A stretch of DNA of 64,000 nt from Anadara kagoshimensis (lineage: Eukaryota > Mollusca > Bivalvia > Arcoida > Arcidae). Position numbers and translations under genes: made by a program. The notes beneath the pieces were generated by a model, which saw only the letters and a program-made list of their open reading frames with translations, did not search any database and was not told the DNA's origin. Shown one piece after another: positions 11,339 through 23,178 of this stretch; within the stretch, counting starts at the first letter, position 1; the number at the start of each line of letters is the position of its first letter. The stretch covers positions 49,847,920-49,911,919 of the forward strand of contig CM037861.1 of the NCBI GenBank assembly GCA_021292105.1, given 5' to 3'.

Positions 11339-11519
11339 AAAGTCAATCATGTCTATAAAGGCCACTATAGGGACCTAGTAAAAGTTATCTTGATGGGCAG
11401 GTGTCATTTATATACATGTTGAAATATCATGGATAAAAGCAATTGAGATAACATTTTACTGGTCTTTAAAACCAGGTGGCCCTTATAAAGAGGTTGACTT
11501 TCAGGCAGGTTTGACTGTA
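11339..11519. mobile_element. MITE of the 'cctgtctataaaggcc' family, copy 1
   Basis: 181 bases. The left end 'aaagtcaatcatgtctat' is a decayed version of 'acagttaaacctgtctat', and the right end reads 'gcaggtttgactgt'. The second copy at 16722-16902 has exactly the same length, the same central 'gggacc..agtaaaag' phrase and the same right-hand motif. Non-autonomous. Confidence 0.75.
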
Positions 11520-14030
11520 TTTTAAATTGTATCTGTAATTGTTGCTTTTAATGAAGTACCAATCTTGTACGTATATTTATTTGTAAGTTCTTATAAATAT
11601 CACATGTACGCTTCAGTTTCATGTACAGCTGATGCAAATGTCTTTTCGAAAGTACAACAAAATATTTTATGTAATTAACTAAAAATAGTTGATAGTTACT
11701 GATTTTACTCATGTAATTGTAAAACGCATTACTGTTTGTTTAGCAATATATGGAACTATTGCGACTCCAGCAGTGGAATTTACATTACCTTATCCTACCA
11801 TACAGTATATTCCCTGATTTATAACTGTTAAACACATACATCATCTATAATAAATTGAACTATGTGACTATATTGCGAATCCTTTAGTTCAACTAACAAC
11901 AATATATCCTACCATACAGTATTGTTAGGTTCTTCACAACCCCTATAGCTATGACCGTTAATATTGTTCTCAATAACATTCAACCATTGATTTATGAAAT
12001 ACTGTTTCATCTACACTGTGGTTCTGTTGAACCAGCACTGATAAATTACCACGCAATATTGGTCAAAACCATCGAATAAATACATATGCAGTTACGAACT
12101 TTGCGATTTCTAATAGGTTTGTTTTTTGTAAATATTATAGTAATTTTATCACGTATAAGTTACGACAATCGCATAATCAGATATTCATAAGTGTAATGTG
12201 GTCAAATAAAATTGTTCTTGCATCAATCATAATGTTTGTTATCTTTTTGTGCACTCTATGTTGTTATGACTTCTAAAACTTTACAACATCTATATAGATT
12301 TATTCTTTCTATGCAAATTGTGTGAGATCATGACTTAATTTTTTATTATAACCTTACTACAAACATCTCTACAACAGATTAAAACATTTTATAAAAGTAT
12401 AACAATGGAACCTAAAATGTTATTATTTTAACCTCTGACCTCATTTTGAAGTCATTTTAAGATCACGTCAAAACTGAATAACCTTATGTTATTGTCTTTA
12501 AATATAGTCCAGATATAGATATAACAATGTACGTGTTTAACATTTAGGACATAAATGTCTTTAGTCCTTTACTATGTTTTGACATAAATTCAAGAAATGA
12601 ACATACAACATACGTAAGAGCATACAAAGTCAACATATACAATTTCTTCAAATCATCAATTCCAAGTGTTTTAAGCCTCTGTAACTTGGTGTATCAAGCT
12701 TTTACAACGCCGAAAAATTTTTAATAATAAGTCGAAAATTTATCCATTTACTGTGTTAAAAGTTCACTGTGCTATGCAAAAATTTTGGCTATCCTAAAAT
12801 CTGAAAACAAATAATGTATAATACAAATCCTACCACAATGAAACATGGATCTTAAAAAATACTGTATTACATAACATATTGAAGATTTCCTTGTATGTGA
12901 TTAAACATTTTATTCCTGAAACAATATACATACATTGTATGTATTATGAATAATTTAATTTTAAATTTAATAATAAGTAGAACTCCTTTGATAAAAAATG
13001 TATCCGACGCCATTTACGACAATGAATGTGATAAAATTTAAGCTCCTTTGAAGTTGACTTCCTGATATTTTAACTGAATACTTTTATAAAAAGAAAAGAC
13101 CTTTTTCTCCAAAGACAACGGAAAAATGTAACAGTATTCTCAACTTGTAAAAACTATGTCAAACATATCACACTAACGATGAAAAATAAAATAGTTTGTC
13201 TATGAATGTCGAAAGGTCGCCGTATGAAAGACGTATGTGTAGCGTTAATGTTGCTCTTTATTTTGGCCTCGTAAGGGAAAACTCTTAATGAAGACTGAAA
13301 CAATAAATCGACGAATTAGACATAAAACCCACATTGACGAACATCGAACACAATGACTAATTGATATCCAGCGATGTGGTTCAAGTTTGTTTCTACTAGC
13401 TCGCATTTTCACTTACTTTCGACATCTGTCTAAAACTACAGGACATTTGTTTATTGATTGATCAAATGTTGTTTTTCCATTTACCATAAAAACTGATCAC
13501 AACCCTTAATTGACAAAAACAGGCGTTAATTGTACATCACAAGTCTACTGTTCATAAAAAAGGTCTGTTTTTGTGGGGTATTCATCCAAAACAAACATAC
13601 CTCTTTGAAATCGGCGCAAATTTTAACTTTTCATTGAGGTAACCTATGGCGTCCTGTAAAAAGAGAGTGGTATATAAAGTGTACTTTCTACAGTTACTCT
13701 CCCATGTGTAAAATCGATTTTATTATCATTATCATTATTATTATTATTTATTATAAATATTATTTTGTAATATGTGCATTTCCCTACAATTGTTTTGGGA
13801 TGTTTCTGTTTGCGATTCTTTAGGCCTAGTCTGTGTATTCTTTCAAACAGTATTGGTGGAAATTTGAGCTCATTCTCAACTATTTGATTGATGGAGACAC
13901 GCAGGTTCTCATTATCTTTTTCAGAAAGACCTGTGGTTATGAGATTGAGTATGTATCATGTGTCTCAAGTTTATGCTCTGTTCTAACTGTGTAGCTTTGT
14001 AATAGTTTCATGTCACTTGCAAGGGTTTAA
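11520..14030. other. Non-coding, one short ATT-rich repeat
   Basis: AT-rich. 'tatcctaccatacagtat' occurs twice (about 11793 and 11905), a short direct repeat. An ATT/ATC-rich simple repeat lies at 13722-13760. No gene is supported. Confidence 0.45.
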
Positions 14031-14870
14031 GGGGAAACGCCAACCCGGCCTACGCAATGATTCATTAAACAAGTTTGCACGCGCAGAAAGGGAAAAATGG
14101 CCAAAAACGGCATACACTCGAGGCGTGGAAATACTGAAATATTTGTCTTACCGACTGTTTTTACTCAAACACATGACATTTTATTAAAATTTCTGGATAA
14201 TTGTAATTGATTAAAGGGATATTTGCTCAAATTTGGTGTCAATTTTACAATTTTAATACCGATTGAATGTTGGACACTTGCCTGAAATCAAAAATTATTT
14301 TTTACAAAAAATGTCATCTCTTTCAAATATTTACTAATGCACCAAAGATGTTTTAATATGAATGGAAAGAACTTTTTCCGTGTTTATTTTGATATATAAT
14401 TCGACCGTTAAATTTTCTGGTACAAAAAACGTACAAGTTTTAAAGTCGAAAAAATCGATGAAAATGTCGGATATGTGATCATTGGTCGGTGCCTTTTCCG
14501 TCTCATTTGACCCATAAATAATGCAACGGCAGCTTCCCTATGATACATCATGTGTAAATTTGATAATTCAGAGACGCTGTTTTGATTTATTTGCTATTTT
14601 CTTCACACTTCAAGCCGATTTTGCCGGAATTTTGGGTCTACTTTCAGGCAGCCATCTTAACAAAGTGCCGTCACCGCCTCAAAGTTATTTTTTGCATTCC
14701 CGAATGATCCTTTTCTATTTTGTACATGGCAGTCATGGTTTTTACACCATATAACATGCAGGATTGATCTGTGGTACCACTGAATATATGAAATTTGCAT
14801 GGATACCAATTCACCGGCCTGCATGTATTCAGGACACATTGGCCTGTAGGCTTTGTAGGCCTTCAATTTA
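14031..14870. other. Less AT-rich island, unassigned
   Basis: Base composition is noticeably less AT-rich than around it. The phrase 'caaaaaacgtacaagtttt' at about 14425 recurs at 17630 and 18038, so part of this island belongs to the repeat at 17470-18244. On the minus strand near 14650 there is 'aagatggctgcc', a YY1-like motif, which can mark promoters; the ATG inside it meets a stop after two codons. It could be a promoter or an old repeat. The 77-codon (14521) and 69-codon (14657) frames are not convincing. Confidence 0.35.
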
Positions 14871-16580
14871 TTTGGCTGCTAAATAACATTCAACTGTCTT
14901 ATTTTATTTTATCTTATTTTAAATGCATGAGGGATGGGTATACTCAAAATATTTACCATTAATATTTGACCAGGAATGTGGATTTCTACATAAAATATTC
15001 CTTAGATGAGGGACATCTTTCAACTTAGATTTAGCTCAATTCATAAATATGTACATTTTGAATTTCACTACAAGATTGGCACTGGTCTTAATTATATATT
15101 TTTTTCAAATTCTAATGTAATAAAAAACCCGGCTTCCTTACTTTGGTACAAAGCATGAATTTGTGGTTTATTATACAGTCCCATTTAATTGTTTAATCAA
15201 ATTTTAACAGAAAAAAAAATCATTTGAAATCCTATACAAATTGAAAATTTGCATATAAACTGGACTCATACAGTATCTATACATCTATGACCTAAGCTAC
15301 CCTGTAAACACAGAATGACACATGTGGTTCCATTATTGTTATTTTTATTGTTATTAGATCTGGCATGTGCTACTATTGAATTTTTATGAAATTGTCATGT
15401 GCTTATTAAAGTGATTTTGAAATTTTATTAAAATAATGCATTCAAAGTCAGTAAATTTCAATTATATTATTTTAGTAGCTGCCAGCTCCACTTTTTTGCT
15501 CTAAAAGTTTAGAGGAGACAGCATCGTTTTGCTAATGTAATAATTGAATTGCTAAATAATGAAATGAAACTATAATTCAACTTAAACCATAAACAGATAG
15601 GTCTAAAACATTGTAAATTGTCCTTTATAAATTATAATCTTGGTTCAACACCCACAACTGAGCCAAGTCATTATAGTCACTATGCTTAAAAATGATTTCA
15701 TTTTTTGTGAAATTTGGACAGAAGTCCTGCAACTAGGGTGCATGATCAGTTGGCACATGTATAAACTTTCTCTTATTCAGCAACAAACACCTTATTTCAC
15801 TTCTGGTATGTTATATTATTCCTTGCTGATTATGTTTTAGTCCATGGATTTAACAAGTTTTCACTGATAACTCATCATGTGTGCATTTTTTTATTTATAA
15901 TTATGATAAAAACCGTTTTTTTTCGACTGATGAAATTAGTATTAAAATTAAAACTAAATCGATGTGAAATTATAATAAGTTTTTGATGTAAATCTTATTT
16001 ACACTTTCATTTGTGTAACATTCAACCTCAAATTCACCCTCAAAAGTTGAAAATGATCAGGAAAGAATAAAATTCATGATTGAACACTGAAATTACACAT
16101 TAAACAACTAAAATGCATGTATATATACATGTATATATATATGAAACTTTGTGATATGAAATATTGAAGAATGCCTAAAGATGTTAATCAACAGCTAAGC
16201 TAATTTAAAATTAAACAAACCCAAGTTAATGAATATTGTTTTCACAAGCACTGCCTCAACATAATCTGGTTTATGCTTTTCCCCTCATTAAAATGCCAAG
16301 TCCATGACTACTTCACATGTACAATCAATTTTAAAATTTAAGAAAAAATGAGATTTATCTTTTGTTAGTTTTGATGCAGCATTCTAATTATTAAATGTAT
16401 GCATTTCATTTTCAACTTATAAATACTTTATAACACTTGCATATTCTGGTGTTGGTTTGAAATAAGTCAAATATTGTGGTAGCCTACTCATGTACATGTA
16501 TATGGCTTGTATTGGGTAAATCTGTTGCAAAATGATGCAGTTTTAAAATTCCTCAAATCCTACCTTCCCATCACACACAT

Positions 16581-16581
<1 letters not shown>
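14871..16581. other. Non-coding, nothing recognised
   Basis: AT-rich. A small TA/TG palindromic patch ('atgtatatatacatgtatat') occurs near 16115. The frame at 15640-15840 has no features. Confidence 0.45.

Positions 16582-16632
<51 letters not shown>
16582..16632. repeat. (CT)n microsatellite
   Basis: About 51 uninterrupted bases of CT dinucleotide. The overlapping 85-codon frame is an artefact of it. Confidence 0.97.
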
Positions 16633-16637
<5 letters not shown>

Positions 16638-16721
16638 AATGCTGATTATTTGGACCAGTAAGGCATATTGCTTTCAGTGTAGGTCAATATCAGAGGTCCT
16701 ACCATTCCTATATTTTCTTAC

Positions 16722-16902
16722 ACAGTTAAACCTGTCTATAAAGGCCACACAAAGGGACCAGTAAAAGTGGCCTTAATGGACAGGTGGTCTGTATATACAG
16801 GTCCAAATAGTATAAATAAAGAACAATTATGATACAATTATACTGACCTTTATAGGCAGGTGACCATTATATAGATGTGGCCTTTAGGGCAGTTTGGACT
16901 GT
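16722..16902. mobile_element. MITE of the 'cctgtctataaaggcc' family, copy 2
   Basis: 181 bases bounded by 'acagttaaacctgtctataa' and the inverse-like 'gggcagtttggactgt'. Subterminal 'aaaggccac' pairs with 'gtggcctttag'. Better preserved than the copy at 11339. Confidence 0.8.
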
Positions 16903-17469
16903 ATTTCCTATAAATTTTTTACCCTTTTCTTATATTTTCCTATATAATTTGAAAAACCTTCTATATTTTCCTATTTTTTTACTGGTAACTTCAGGAACTC
17001 AGAATGGGGACATTTTTTTGCATTTAGTACATGTATGAAACAACATTCAAGTTTAAGTATTTTTAAACCAGTAAGTGTACATTGCAGTTGCCAATATTTT
17101 ATGTTTGTTAGTAAAAGGGGAACAAAAATGGCTGTAGGATAGGCCATGGATGTATATTTTTGTGTAAATTATAAAAATATTCCTATAATTTCAGTGGAAA
17201 CTCCTATAATTTCCTATGAAACTCCTATAATTTTGATGCTACATTCCTATTGTTCCTATATTTTGGACCTAAAAAATGGAAGGACCCCTGCAACATGTAA
17301 GATTAGAAGTCAGCGCAATATAAACATGCTGGGCAGCTGACAGTGCATGTAGGTAAAAAATCGATAATCATGCAAAAGTCATGACTGTGATGAAGCGAAA
17401 CACGGTGTTGACGTCACTACGTCAGATGTATGTACAATGTATGTGTACCAGTAGCCAGTACGTTGAAGG
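16903..17469. other. Non-coding with short local direct repeats
   Basis: Around 16920-17000 and 17170-17270 phrases such as 'cctataatttc', 'tcctatattt' and 'aactcctataatt' recur irregularly, suggesting local slippage. 'tgacgtcactacgtcag' at about 17409 contains a CRE-type TGACGTCA. No gene. Confidence 0.4.
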
Positions 17470-17851
17470 TCACGGCCATATTTGTTTTCATTGACGACAA
17501 ATGAAGTCTCTTGGTTTTTTGATTTTTTCAAATATTGACACCGCATGCACCAGGTATAATACTTTGATAAAATAAATAACAATAATATTGTAATATTATG
17601 TCAAAATTTCAAAGAGAAAAGATCATGGAACAAAAAACGTACAAGTTTTAAAAATCGAGTTGAATATCATGCTGATTAGGCTACAGTGATTTTTAAGAGA
17701 AATCAGGTGCCGTCAGAAAATAGAGTTTTTTTTTTTTTGTAAGTATGTATGTCATCCATGATTTATTCATACATGCGCACTTTTAAGTTCATAACAAACC
17801 TGCTTATGATGCATTTACACCAATAAATGCAAATTTTACCGTTAAAATACG
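17470..17851. repeat. Tandem duplication, copy 1
   Basis: Shares with copy 2 (17878-18244) the ordered phrases 'ggccatatttgt', 'attgacaccgcatgcacca', 'aataacaataatattgta', 'aaaaaacgtacaagtttta', 'ggtgccgtcagaaaat' and 'ccgttaaaatacgacac'. The offset is about 400 bases. Confidence 0.8.
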
Positions 17852-17877
17852 ACACTAAATTTAGTGCACACTGAGTC

Positions 17878-18244
17878 TCGCGGCCATATTTATTTTTTAT
17901 TGACGACGAATTAAGGATCTGGGTTTTTTGCTTTTTTCAGATATTGACACCGCATGCACCAGATATAATACTTTGTTAAAATAAATAACAATAATATTGT
18001 AATATTTTGTCAAAATTTTAAAGAGAAAAGACCATGGAACAAAAAACGTACAAGTTTTAAAAATCAAGTTGAATTTCAAGCTGATGTTCAAGAGAAATCG
18101 GGTGCCGTCAGAAAATCGAGAATTTTTTATAAGTATGATATGTCGACTAACATTTTATCATATATACAAAATTTTAAGTTCATGACATATGTGCTTATAT
18201 AGGTTTTCATCCATTAATGCAAATCTACCGTTAAAATACGACAC
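17878..18244. repeat. Tandem duplication, copy 2
   Basis: Second copy of the unit at 17470-17851, with scattered substitutions and a shorter middle after 'gaatttcaagctgatg'. Part of the unit also occurs near 14425, so it is dispersed as well as duplicated. Confidence 0.8.
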
Positions 18245-18484
18245 TGAATGTGGTTGATTTTTTCCCGGTTCGGACACTTGACAAAAAGTAATCCCGTTTT
18301 TTCGAGCGCGGAAGGTTTCAAAAAACAAAACCGAAACACAATTTGCTCTTGGCGTTTTCCCTGTTTGATATTGCTGTTTAAGCTCTGTGATCTCGTCTTG
18401 TTGTTGTTCAACCATTTCAGTCACACATTGGAATGTTTGGTCTACCCCTCCCTCTCCGTGTATATGTAACTTTAGCTGGTTCAC
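18245..18484 (-). other. Candidate coding exon, unrecognised
   Basis: The minus-strand frame from about 18484 down reads VNQLKLHIHGEGG, then a stretch rich in Q, E and heptad-spaced hydrophobics (EMVEQQQDEITELKQQY) that looks like a short coiled coil. It opens with GTG directly after an in-frame stop, so if real it is an internal exon with an acceptor near 18486, not a complete gene. The frame continues into the duplicated repeat below 18245, which argues against that part being coding. No family recognised; chance is quite possible. Confidence 0.25.
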
Positions 18485-18571
18485 ATCTTAACATCGATCT
18501 GTTGTTTACAAATCGCAACAAGGCACCTGTATCGCACATCTGTATTGTACTAACCTAATAAACAAAATGAT

Positions 18572-18805
18572 ATGCCATACTTTGCCGTCATAAAACCACT
18601 TTATGTTCGATTGTTGTACTTTCATTCCATTTCTTCTAAGAAGCAATGTATTCTTTTATTTGATGCAGCATTCAATTCGACATTTGAGTCGCTGATCTGG
18701 TTTTTTAACGATGTTGTTTTTCCAGATAATATTACCACGTACTTAAGAAACCTGCGTATACTAATAAAACAGCAGTTTAAGTATAATGTCAGATGCTACG
18801 AAAAA
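18572..18805 (+). other. Candidate first or internal exon, unrecognised
   Basis: An ATG-initiated frame of 85 codons, whose 3' end contains a good donor-like 'gaaaaagtgagt' at about 18800-18811. The translation (SLIWFFNDVVFPDNITTYL) is not low-complexity and contains no repeat sequence. It would be transcribed divergently from the candidate exon at 18245-18484. No family recognised. Confidence 0.2.
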
Positions 18806-19479
18806 GTGAGTTCTATTTATTATTTCTGAAGTAAATATTTGCCTCTTTTACACCTTATACCCTGTTTGTGTCTACGGTCGTAACATGAGTTTGTTCTTGT
18901 GTTTAAATATCACCAAATATACAAGTGAAAAAACCCATTAAATTGTAGTCTGTTGTTTGATATTTGTAAAAAAAACGAATTTGTACAATTTTATATGATG
19001 GCAAAGCCTTGGATATATATTTCAATGATACAAAACTCCTATCTAGGTCACAAAACACTTTCTTATAATCCATCGACAGGCTACATTAAATCGATAAAAA
19101 GCTGCCAAATCGTTTAATGCAGCTTATTTATCTTTGACACATTGTATTTGTATGTAGAAAGTCTACCTACAGCGAAAGACATCTCTGTTTAAGTAGTTAA
19201 TCATTTTAAATCAAACAAGAAAAAATAATACAATCATTCTAGCATTAAGAGATAAAAAGTACATATTTCTATATGTAAGATGTGTTAATCAAAATTTAGA
19301 GGACAACATGTATGTGCTTGATTCAATATAGAGTAAACTGGAATTGTCTCTAGGAGGCTAAATACCCCCGCCCATCATTTAATGTTTTTCCACGACGTTG
19401 ACTTTTCCGATATGACATTAGTTTAAAAGCGTTTCACATCTCTGAGACATGAAGAATATTCATATGAAGTGTCATGATA
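18806..19479. other. Non-coding, nothing recognised
   Basis: No supported gene or repeat. Confidence 0.45.
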
Positions 19480-19605
19480 GTCGTCAAAAGCAATTATGAG
19501 ATATGACCCGGATACGATTTTACACGGACAGACAGACGGACGGACAGGCACGGTGATTCCTATATATCCCCCCCCCCCAAACTAGTTTTCGGGAGTATAA
19601 AAACC
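19480..19605 (+). repeat. Tail of a dispersed bivalve-type repeat
   Basis: 'cggacagacagacggacgg' followed by 'acggtgattcctatata', an uninterrupted run of C and 'ttttcgggagtataaaa'. This order of motifs recurs widely in bivalve non-coding DNA as I remember it. Boundaries are approximate and the class (SINE or MITE) is uncertain. Confidence 0.5.
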
Positions 19606-20454
19606 TTAACCCTTAGTCCATTAAGTGCAGATTATCTAATGTGATTACATTATAGGTCACCATATAATCAGGGTTAATCGTTTAGTGAAAACAACACGGG
19701 GTCAAATACTTATTCTTTAAGAGTACTATGTCTAGATAGTCTCGGATTCTAAACACTATTCCAGTTTTTTCCGTATAAAGCCATCTTTTAATTCAATGCT
19801 AGAAGGCGTTTAGATACATATTTCAACGTAAACTAAAGCTAATTGCCGTATCTACACCCGACAAAAATTGCAGCAAACGATATAAAGACAAAATTGTTTA
19901 GGGAAGTATTTAGTACAGAATTGTTTAGGAAAGTATACAGAAGTATATAATGATAAATATTACCAGAAAGTTTTCTTTGATTTACCATACATCTTCGTTT
20001 GCCTTTACACTTCATGATTTAATATGCTGTATTTTACATTGTAATGCTTTTAATTTGTAATGCTAGTAAGCATCTAGTTGATAATTGTTAAATAAACAAT
20101 AAAATAAGTTCACTTGGGATTCCATGGCGAGTGATTCAACGTACATGTAGATAACGTTAAAAGGTAAGTATTTATAGTTGAAGGGGTTAAGTCCATCAAT
20201 TCTTGAACATACATGCATAGGGCAGCGATAAAACGTACATGTACTTGACAATAGCCAGTTAAGAAGTGTATTAAACATTAGCCAATATATACACATACTG
20301 ACAAGAACACTACTTTGCTAACATACTTGATATAATGATAAAATGTATACTTATGTATCTTTTTATTACTATCTTCCAAAATCACGTTAAATCAAAATGA
20401 AACAATTCGTGTCAAAATCATTAATCACAAGCAAAGAATAAAAAAGTATGAACT
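19606..20454. other. Non-coding, nothing recognised
   Basis: AT-rich. The 77-codon minus-strand frame at 20063-20296 has no features that support a gene. Confidence 0.45.
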
Positions 20455-20590
20455 TAAACCAAGAAAGTGAGACCGCGTGCTCCAGAAGGGTAAGCACCTC
20501 CTGTTTAGCAAGTACAACTGCCAAAGGGGTAATCAAAATTGAGAGCGAAAGGAACATAGAACATTTAGACGTTAAATATATCCAGGTCAA
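20455..20590 (-). mobile_element. Penelope-like 3' tail copy
   Basis: Reverse complement of the tail: 'gtgagaccgcgtgctccag', 'aagcacctcctgtttagca', then 'aaaggaacatagaac' and 'gacgttaaatatatcca'. The first hairpin survives as GTGCT / AGCAC. The outer 3' half is missing. The 136-codon frame running across it is not a gene. Confidence 0.8.
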
Positions 20591-21599
20591 TTTTGAAACG
20601 ATATATCATACTTATAAACAATTTTGTGATGACGGCCATAAAAACCTTTTTTTCAACACTAATTTTTCAAATAAAAGCAAATGGTGCATGTTAGACAGAA
20701 TGCTAACTTCAGCAGGTTTTCGTTTCCTTAATAAAGTTACTAAATTAACAACCAAACACAAACACTGGTCTATGTTCACAATCAATCACAAAAGCAAATT
20801 TCCAATCAAACTTACACTTCAAACAACAGCAAATGGTGTATGCAAGACAGAATGGTAAACATTAAGAGTTTTTCATTTCCTAAAATAGTACTAAATAAAT
20901 TATATTTCGTCAAACAGTTGAATGGAAATCAATTATGACTTAGCGTCACTAATTAGGATATATTTGTGCGCTCTCACATTCTCTGCAATAACAATTAGTT
21001 TAGTATTACTATGTTGTAACATGTAAAAATAAATGATGTAATGTTTCTTATCCTATTAATCAAAATAAGCATGAAAATTGTATACTCTCACACTGTCAGG
21101 TGGCGTATAGATGAACCATGCATTTATGAAATGTGTTACAGATAACGTACGAGACTAAAGTGTATTATTATCATTAGTTATCTAGCAAGCATGCCTTTAG
21201 CATGTGCATTACATGCTAATTAAACCACCGAGTTATTTAAAAAAAAACCAAATTAACAACATGACATCGAGTAGATACGGGATAAAAACAAATATTCGAT
21301 GCATATAAAAGACGGAGTAGGATTGGTTGAATGGATAAAAATAGCAATCGACCTGGCTACAATGACGCCAATGTTTAAATCTTTAAAATCCCCGTTTAAT
21401 TCATCTTGCATTCAATATTCAAAGAAAAAGTTTACATGAAACATAAATTTAAATACCTAACTTTGTTTTTAATCTCCAACCCCGTAGTTAAGAATTTTGA
21501 TTGACTTTATAATGCAAATTTCTACTAAAATCTGTTTTTATATCCCCATTCGTTTCAGTTTATTAAACGGAATTTTGTTAGTATAAATTTACCGATTAG
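20591..21599. other. Non-coding, nothing recognised
   Basis: A short phrase ('caaatggtg' and 'gacagaatg') is repeated near 20680 and 20830, a small local duplication. No gene. Confidence 0.4.
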
Positions 21600-21790
21600 G
21601 AATTACAGTCTAGAATAGAAGAATTTGAATTTCAAATTGCATACTTCCCTTTTCTCGATGTCGTTGTTTCTAGATTTCGTCACTATGGTTTCTACATTTC
21701 TACACTTGTACGATTAACTAATCTTGCAAAGTAACTTTACTTTTCAAAAGAGCTTTATTTATTTTCCATCGTATCAGATTTTGCACCTTA
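21600..21790 (+). pseudogene. Possible remnant of a reverse transcriptase
   Basis: Forward translation gives FPFLDVVVSRFRHYGFY followed by decayed sequence with stops. 'PFLDV' followed by an R/K-rich 'VYRKPT'-like stretch is characteristic of Penelope-like and related reverse transcriptases just after the catalytic palm. Here only the first part is legible, and downstream resemblance ('TNLAK') is weak. Confidence 0.3.
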
Positions 21791-22933
21791 TATTCATCAG
21801 AAGTGTTTCGCATAGACAAACGTCGTCAAGACACTTTCTTTAGGAAGACGTAAATTATATTCAAAGGTTTAAAACATGACATTTTTAAAAATACAAAAAA
21901 ACACCAAGACTAACTTTAGTTAATGTGATTAATAACAGAAGGATTATTAAGACTTTGCCAAGTCAAATTCAGTCTTTATTGCAACGATTCTATGAGCTTA
22001 ACGTTGGACCTTCTTTGCCAATAATCGATAATTTAGTGCCTCAATGATGCATTCCTGCCACCCACATTGTTGGAATAATCAAATGTTATGACACATTTTT
22101 GAAAATATATCAAAATCAAGATCATTCTAGAATGTGTGTAGAATGTAAACAAAGCTGAAAGCGGAAAAGAGAAAATTACCAAGCCTCATCACTAAATTGT
22201 AAATGTGGCGTATAGTCTCAGTTTAACTTGTTTTGGGTACAAGTCACAATTGTAATAGAATTTTATATGTGAAATAAGTTTATAGCATTGACGTATTTGG
22301 GTTAAATTTTAACCATAAGCTACAAAATCTGTTGTGTCTATATACGGGATGCCAAGAAAAATGATATTTTTATAATTGTTATTACATTGTATTTCCATAT
22401 TATCTTAGGAATGAATGTGTGTGTGAGTGTGTTACTTACTTGGCACTTTCTTACACTATAAATAATAAATAACTTTCTCAAAAATATTTCCTCAAAACTG
22501 TTTCAGTTTACCCGATGAGAAACTTTTCAGAAGAGAGGCAGATTAATATGATAAGTGTGCGTATGTATGTTTGTCGAAGAAAAATCAGGTTACCAGATTC
22601 TAAATATAATTTAGATCTTTTACAAAACGATTGTAAATAGAACAAGTGCATATGACGGACTCTTTTCAGATACATTAGAACCAGACTTGACAATTTTGAT
22701 CGTATCAGATTCGTGTTCTTTTAACGAGGAATTTAACCAAGCATTCAAACAACAAAAAAAGAACAAAACCCAAAAAAACCACAAAAAAACTTAAAAGAGT
22801 ATTTGTATGGAATCAGCCCATAAAGTTATTTTATATATAAATCAGTAAAACTGAACTAAAACTAATTTGCAAAAATAAGTGAACGTAATAAATGCACATA
22901 GGTCTAATAAACGTCTTTAAGAGTTATAACCAC
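21791..22933. other. Non-coding, nothing recognised
   Basis: Possibly further decayed sequence of the reverse transcriptase remnant, but I can support nothing. Confidence 0.4.
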
Positions 22934-23178
22934 TATAGGCAAACAACATTTACCTGTCTGCTTAGACTTTCATTAGGAATATTCATATAGGAGGATCCAT
23001 CCAATACATAGGAAGTGTTAGAATTCAAGTTAATACTTACATAGTAAACAAGTTTATGAGAAGATTATACCTCATGATGCATTCAAAATAAACACCTGTA
23101 TAACCTATTCAATGATGTAATTAATCCTAAATATTTAAATGAAAGGTCAAGCAGACTGGTCAAAGTTGTTTATCTATA
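22934..23178. mobile_element. Isolated copy of the 'tataggcaaacaac' MITE
   Basis: 245 bases. The left end 'tataggcaaacaacattt' with 'acctgtctgctt' is mirrored at the right by 'aagcagactggtcaaagttg' and 'tttatctata'. The interior shares 'aatattcatataggaggat' and 'aaaataaacacctgt' with the 6.7-7.7 kb cluster. No coding capacity. This copy defines the family length. Confidence 0.85.

Noticed and set aside
14640-14660. 'aagatggctgcc' on the minus strand as a gene start.
   Set aside because: The ATG is followed by a stop after two alanine codons, so only a regulatory reading is possible.
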